Shown piece by piece: positions 4,908-5,852 of a stretch of 5,852 bases of DNA. A program made the position numbers and the translations under genes. Within the stretch, counting starts at the first letter, position 1; every line of letters begins with the position of its first letter. Source of the DNA: Negativicutes bacterium UBA1444 (lineage in GTDB: Bacteria > Bacillota > Negativicutes > UBA1444); the NCBI GenBank assembly GCA_002329525.1, contig DCTI01000023.1, positions 919 to 6,770 on the forward strand, in the 5' to 3' direction. A model generated the notes under the pieces. The model was given only the letters and a program-made list of their open reading frames with translations, was not told the DNA's origin and did not search any database.

Positions 4908-5852
4908 ATACTTCCCTGGGTTCCTGGCCTATTTGAATGAACAAATTCACGAGCTCGGGATCGAACTGAGTGCCGGCGCAGCGACGAAGCTCGGCGACCG
5001 CCGCCTCATGACTCATCGCCTTGCGATAGGGGCGATCACTGGTCATGGCGTCGTAGGCGTCCGCGATGGCCAAGATGCGACATTCGATCGGAATCCGCTC
5101 ACCGGCCAACCCTAAAGGATAACCCTTGCCATTCCACCATTCCTGGTGCTTCAAAACCCAATCCGCCACCGGCAGCAAATCCGGTGAAGATTGGGCGATC
5201 CGGTGACCGATCTCGCTATGTCGCTTCATTTCCGTCATTTCATCCGGCGACAGCGGTCCCGGCTTCAGCAAAATACGATCCGGAATTCCCACTTTGCCGA
5301 TATCGTGAAATTGCGCCAATAGCCGCAGGTCAATCATGCGGCTTTCCGGCAGTCCAGCCGCCCGCGCCAGTTTGGTCAACATACCCTGCAATCGGTCTGC
5401 GTGTCCTTCCGTAATAAAATCACGGGCTTCCAGCAAACTCATCACCGTCTGGACGATCGCGCTGCGCGCACTCTGGCTGCGGTGCAATTTTTCCCGATAC
5501 ATATTGTTATCCGCTTCCCGGAACAAGTTTCGCATAACGACGGTTTTGTCGCCGGTAAAGGCATACCCGGCGGATAGGCTCAACGGTATCCGTTGTTCCC
5601 TGGTCTGCAGTCCGTTCACTTCCGCCGTAACTCTGGCGATCGCTGCTTCCATGATGTCCGCCGTGGCGTCCCGAATGATCACCGCAAATTCGTCACCACC
5701 GATCCGGGCGACAATATCCGCTTCACGAAAACATCCCTCGATCAGCGCGGCCGTTCGCACCAGCAGTTGATCGCCCTGTTCGTGGCCGAAGGAATCATTC
5801 ACCAATTTCAGGCCGTCCAGATCAAACAGGATCAAACCGACCGCACCCTCAC
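4906..5852 (-). CDS. GGDEF and HD-GYP domain cyclic di-GMP signalling protein, C-terminal part
   Basis: 314 complete codons are visible and the 5' end lies beyond the right edge. The frame is open to the boundary and enters inside the GGDEF domain at GLILFDLDGLKLVND, so the TTG at 5835 is an internal Leu codon, not a start. GGDEF (5700-5686) is intact, and an RxxD inhibitory-site motif (READ) lies five residues before it, so diguanylate cyclase activity with product inhibition is predicted. An HD-GYP phosphodiesterase domain follows: EGHADRL, HDIGK (5307-5293), KRHSEIGHRI, GKGYPLGL, and ILAIADAYDAMTSDRPYR. The usual HHExxDGxGYP reads HQEWWNGKGYP here, replacing a likely metal-binding His with Gln. 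The protein may therefore make and degrade cyclic di-GMP, or one domain may be regulatory. Any sensor domain would be upstream, outside the window. Confidence 0.93.
   Translation of the reverse strand, partial: EGAVGLILFDLDGLKLVNDSFGHEQGDQLLVRTAALIEGCFREADIVARIGGDEFAVIIRDATADIMEAAIARVTAEVNGLQTREQRIPLSLSAGYAFTGDKTVVMRNLFREADNNMYREKLHRSQSARSAIVQTVMSLLEARDFITEGHADRLQGMLTKLARAAGLPESRMIDLRLLAQFHDIGKVGIPDRILLKPGPLSPDEMTEMKRHSEIGHRIAQSSPDLLPVADWVLKHQEWWNGKGYPLGLAGERIPIECRILAIADAYDAMTSDRPYRKAMSHEAAVAELRRCAGTQFDPELVNLFIQIGQEPREV

Noticed and set aside
4888..5770. Plus-strand frames across the GGDEF/HD-GYP gene
   Set aside because: One starts in the terminator hairpin and all lie opposite intact GGDEF and HD-GYP motifs.
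1..5852. tRNA or rRNA genes, CRISPR arrays, insertion sequences, attachment sites
   Set aside because: I saw no cloverleaf-like sequence, no regularly spaced direct repeats, no transposase or integrase frame and no terminal inverted repeats; nearly all sequence is explained by the genes listed.

Overview
The window reads as ordinary chromosomal DNA from a moderately GC-rich bacterium. The gene set and signals suggest a Firmicute-type organism: extended -10 promoters, strong Shine-Dalgarno sites, a LarE, the long form of urocanate hydratase and a GGDEF/HD-GYP hybrid. The LplT-like transporter at the left edge implies two membranes, so a diderm Firmicute such as a Negativicute would fit. This taxonomic guess is inference from gene content only.

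Layout: (i) 1-213, minus strand, the N-terminal piece of an LplT-like lysophospholipid transporter that leaves the window. (ii) 214-435, a divergent intergenic region. It holds a near-consensus minus-strand promoter for lplT and a leader of about 134 nt with a nested hairpin. It also holds a plus-strand extended -10 element that would start the mnmA mRNA at or next to its ATG. (iii) 436-4470, plus strand, three closely spaced genes: mnmA (tRNA 2-thiouridylase), larE (sacrificial sulfur transferase for the nickel-pincer cofactor) and hutU (urocanate hydratase). The gaps are 56 and 46 bp, so they probably form one transcription unit. (iv) 4485-4855, a promoter and a 101-residue protein that I do not recognise. 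(v) 4866-4907, a perfect 18-bp bidirectional terminator. (vi) 4906-5852, minus strand, the C-terminal part of a GGDEF plus HD-GYP protein of cyclic di-GMP turnover that leaves the window on the right.

How the genes relate: mnmA and larE both encode PP-loop ATPases that activate a substrate by adenylation and then transfer sulfur through cysteine. hutU is the second step of histidine breakdown, but no other hut gene and no larA, larB or larC is visible. The three-gene cluster therefore looks like co-transcription of unrelated functions rather than one pathway.

I see no clear new multi-gene system. The best leads are the structured lplT leader, the apparently leaderless mnmA, the unrecognised small protein with its own promoter, and the altered HD-GYP metal motif.
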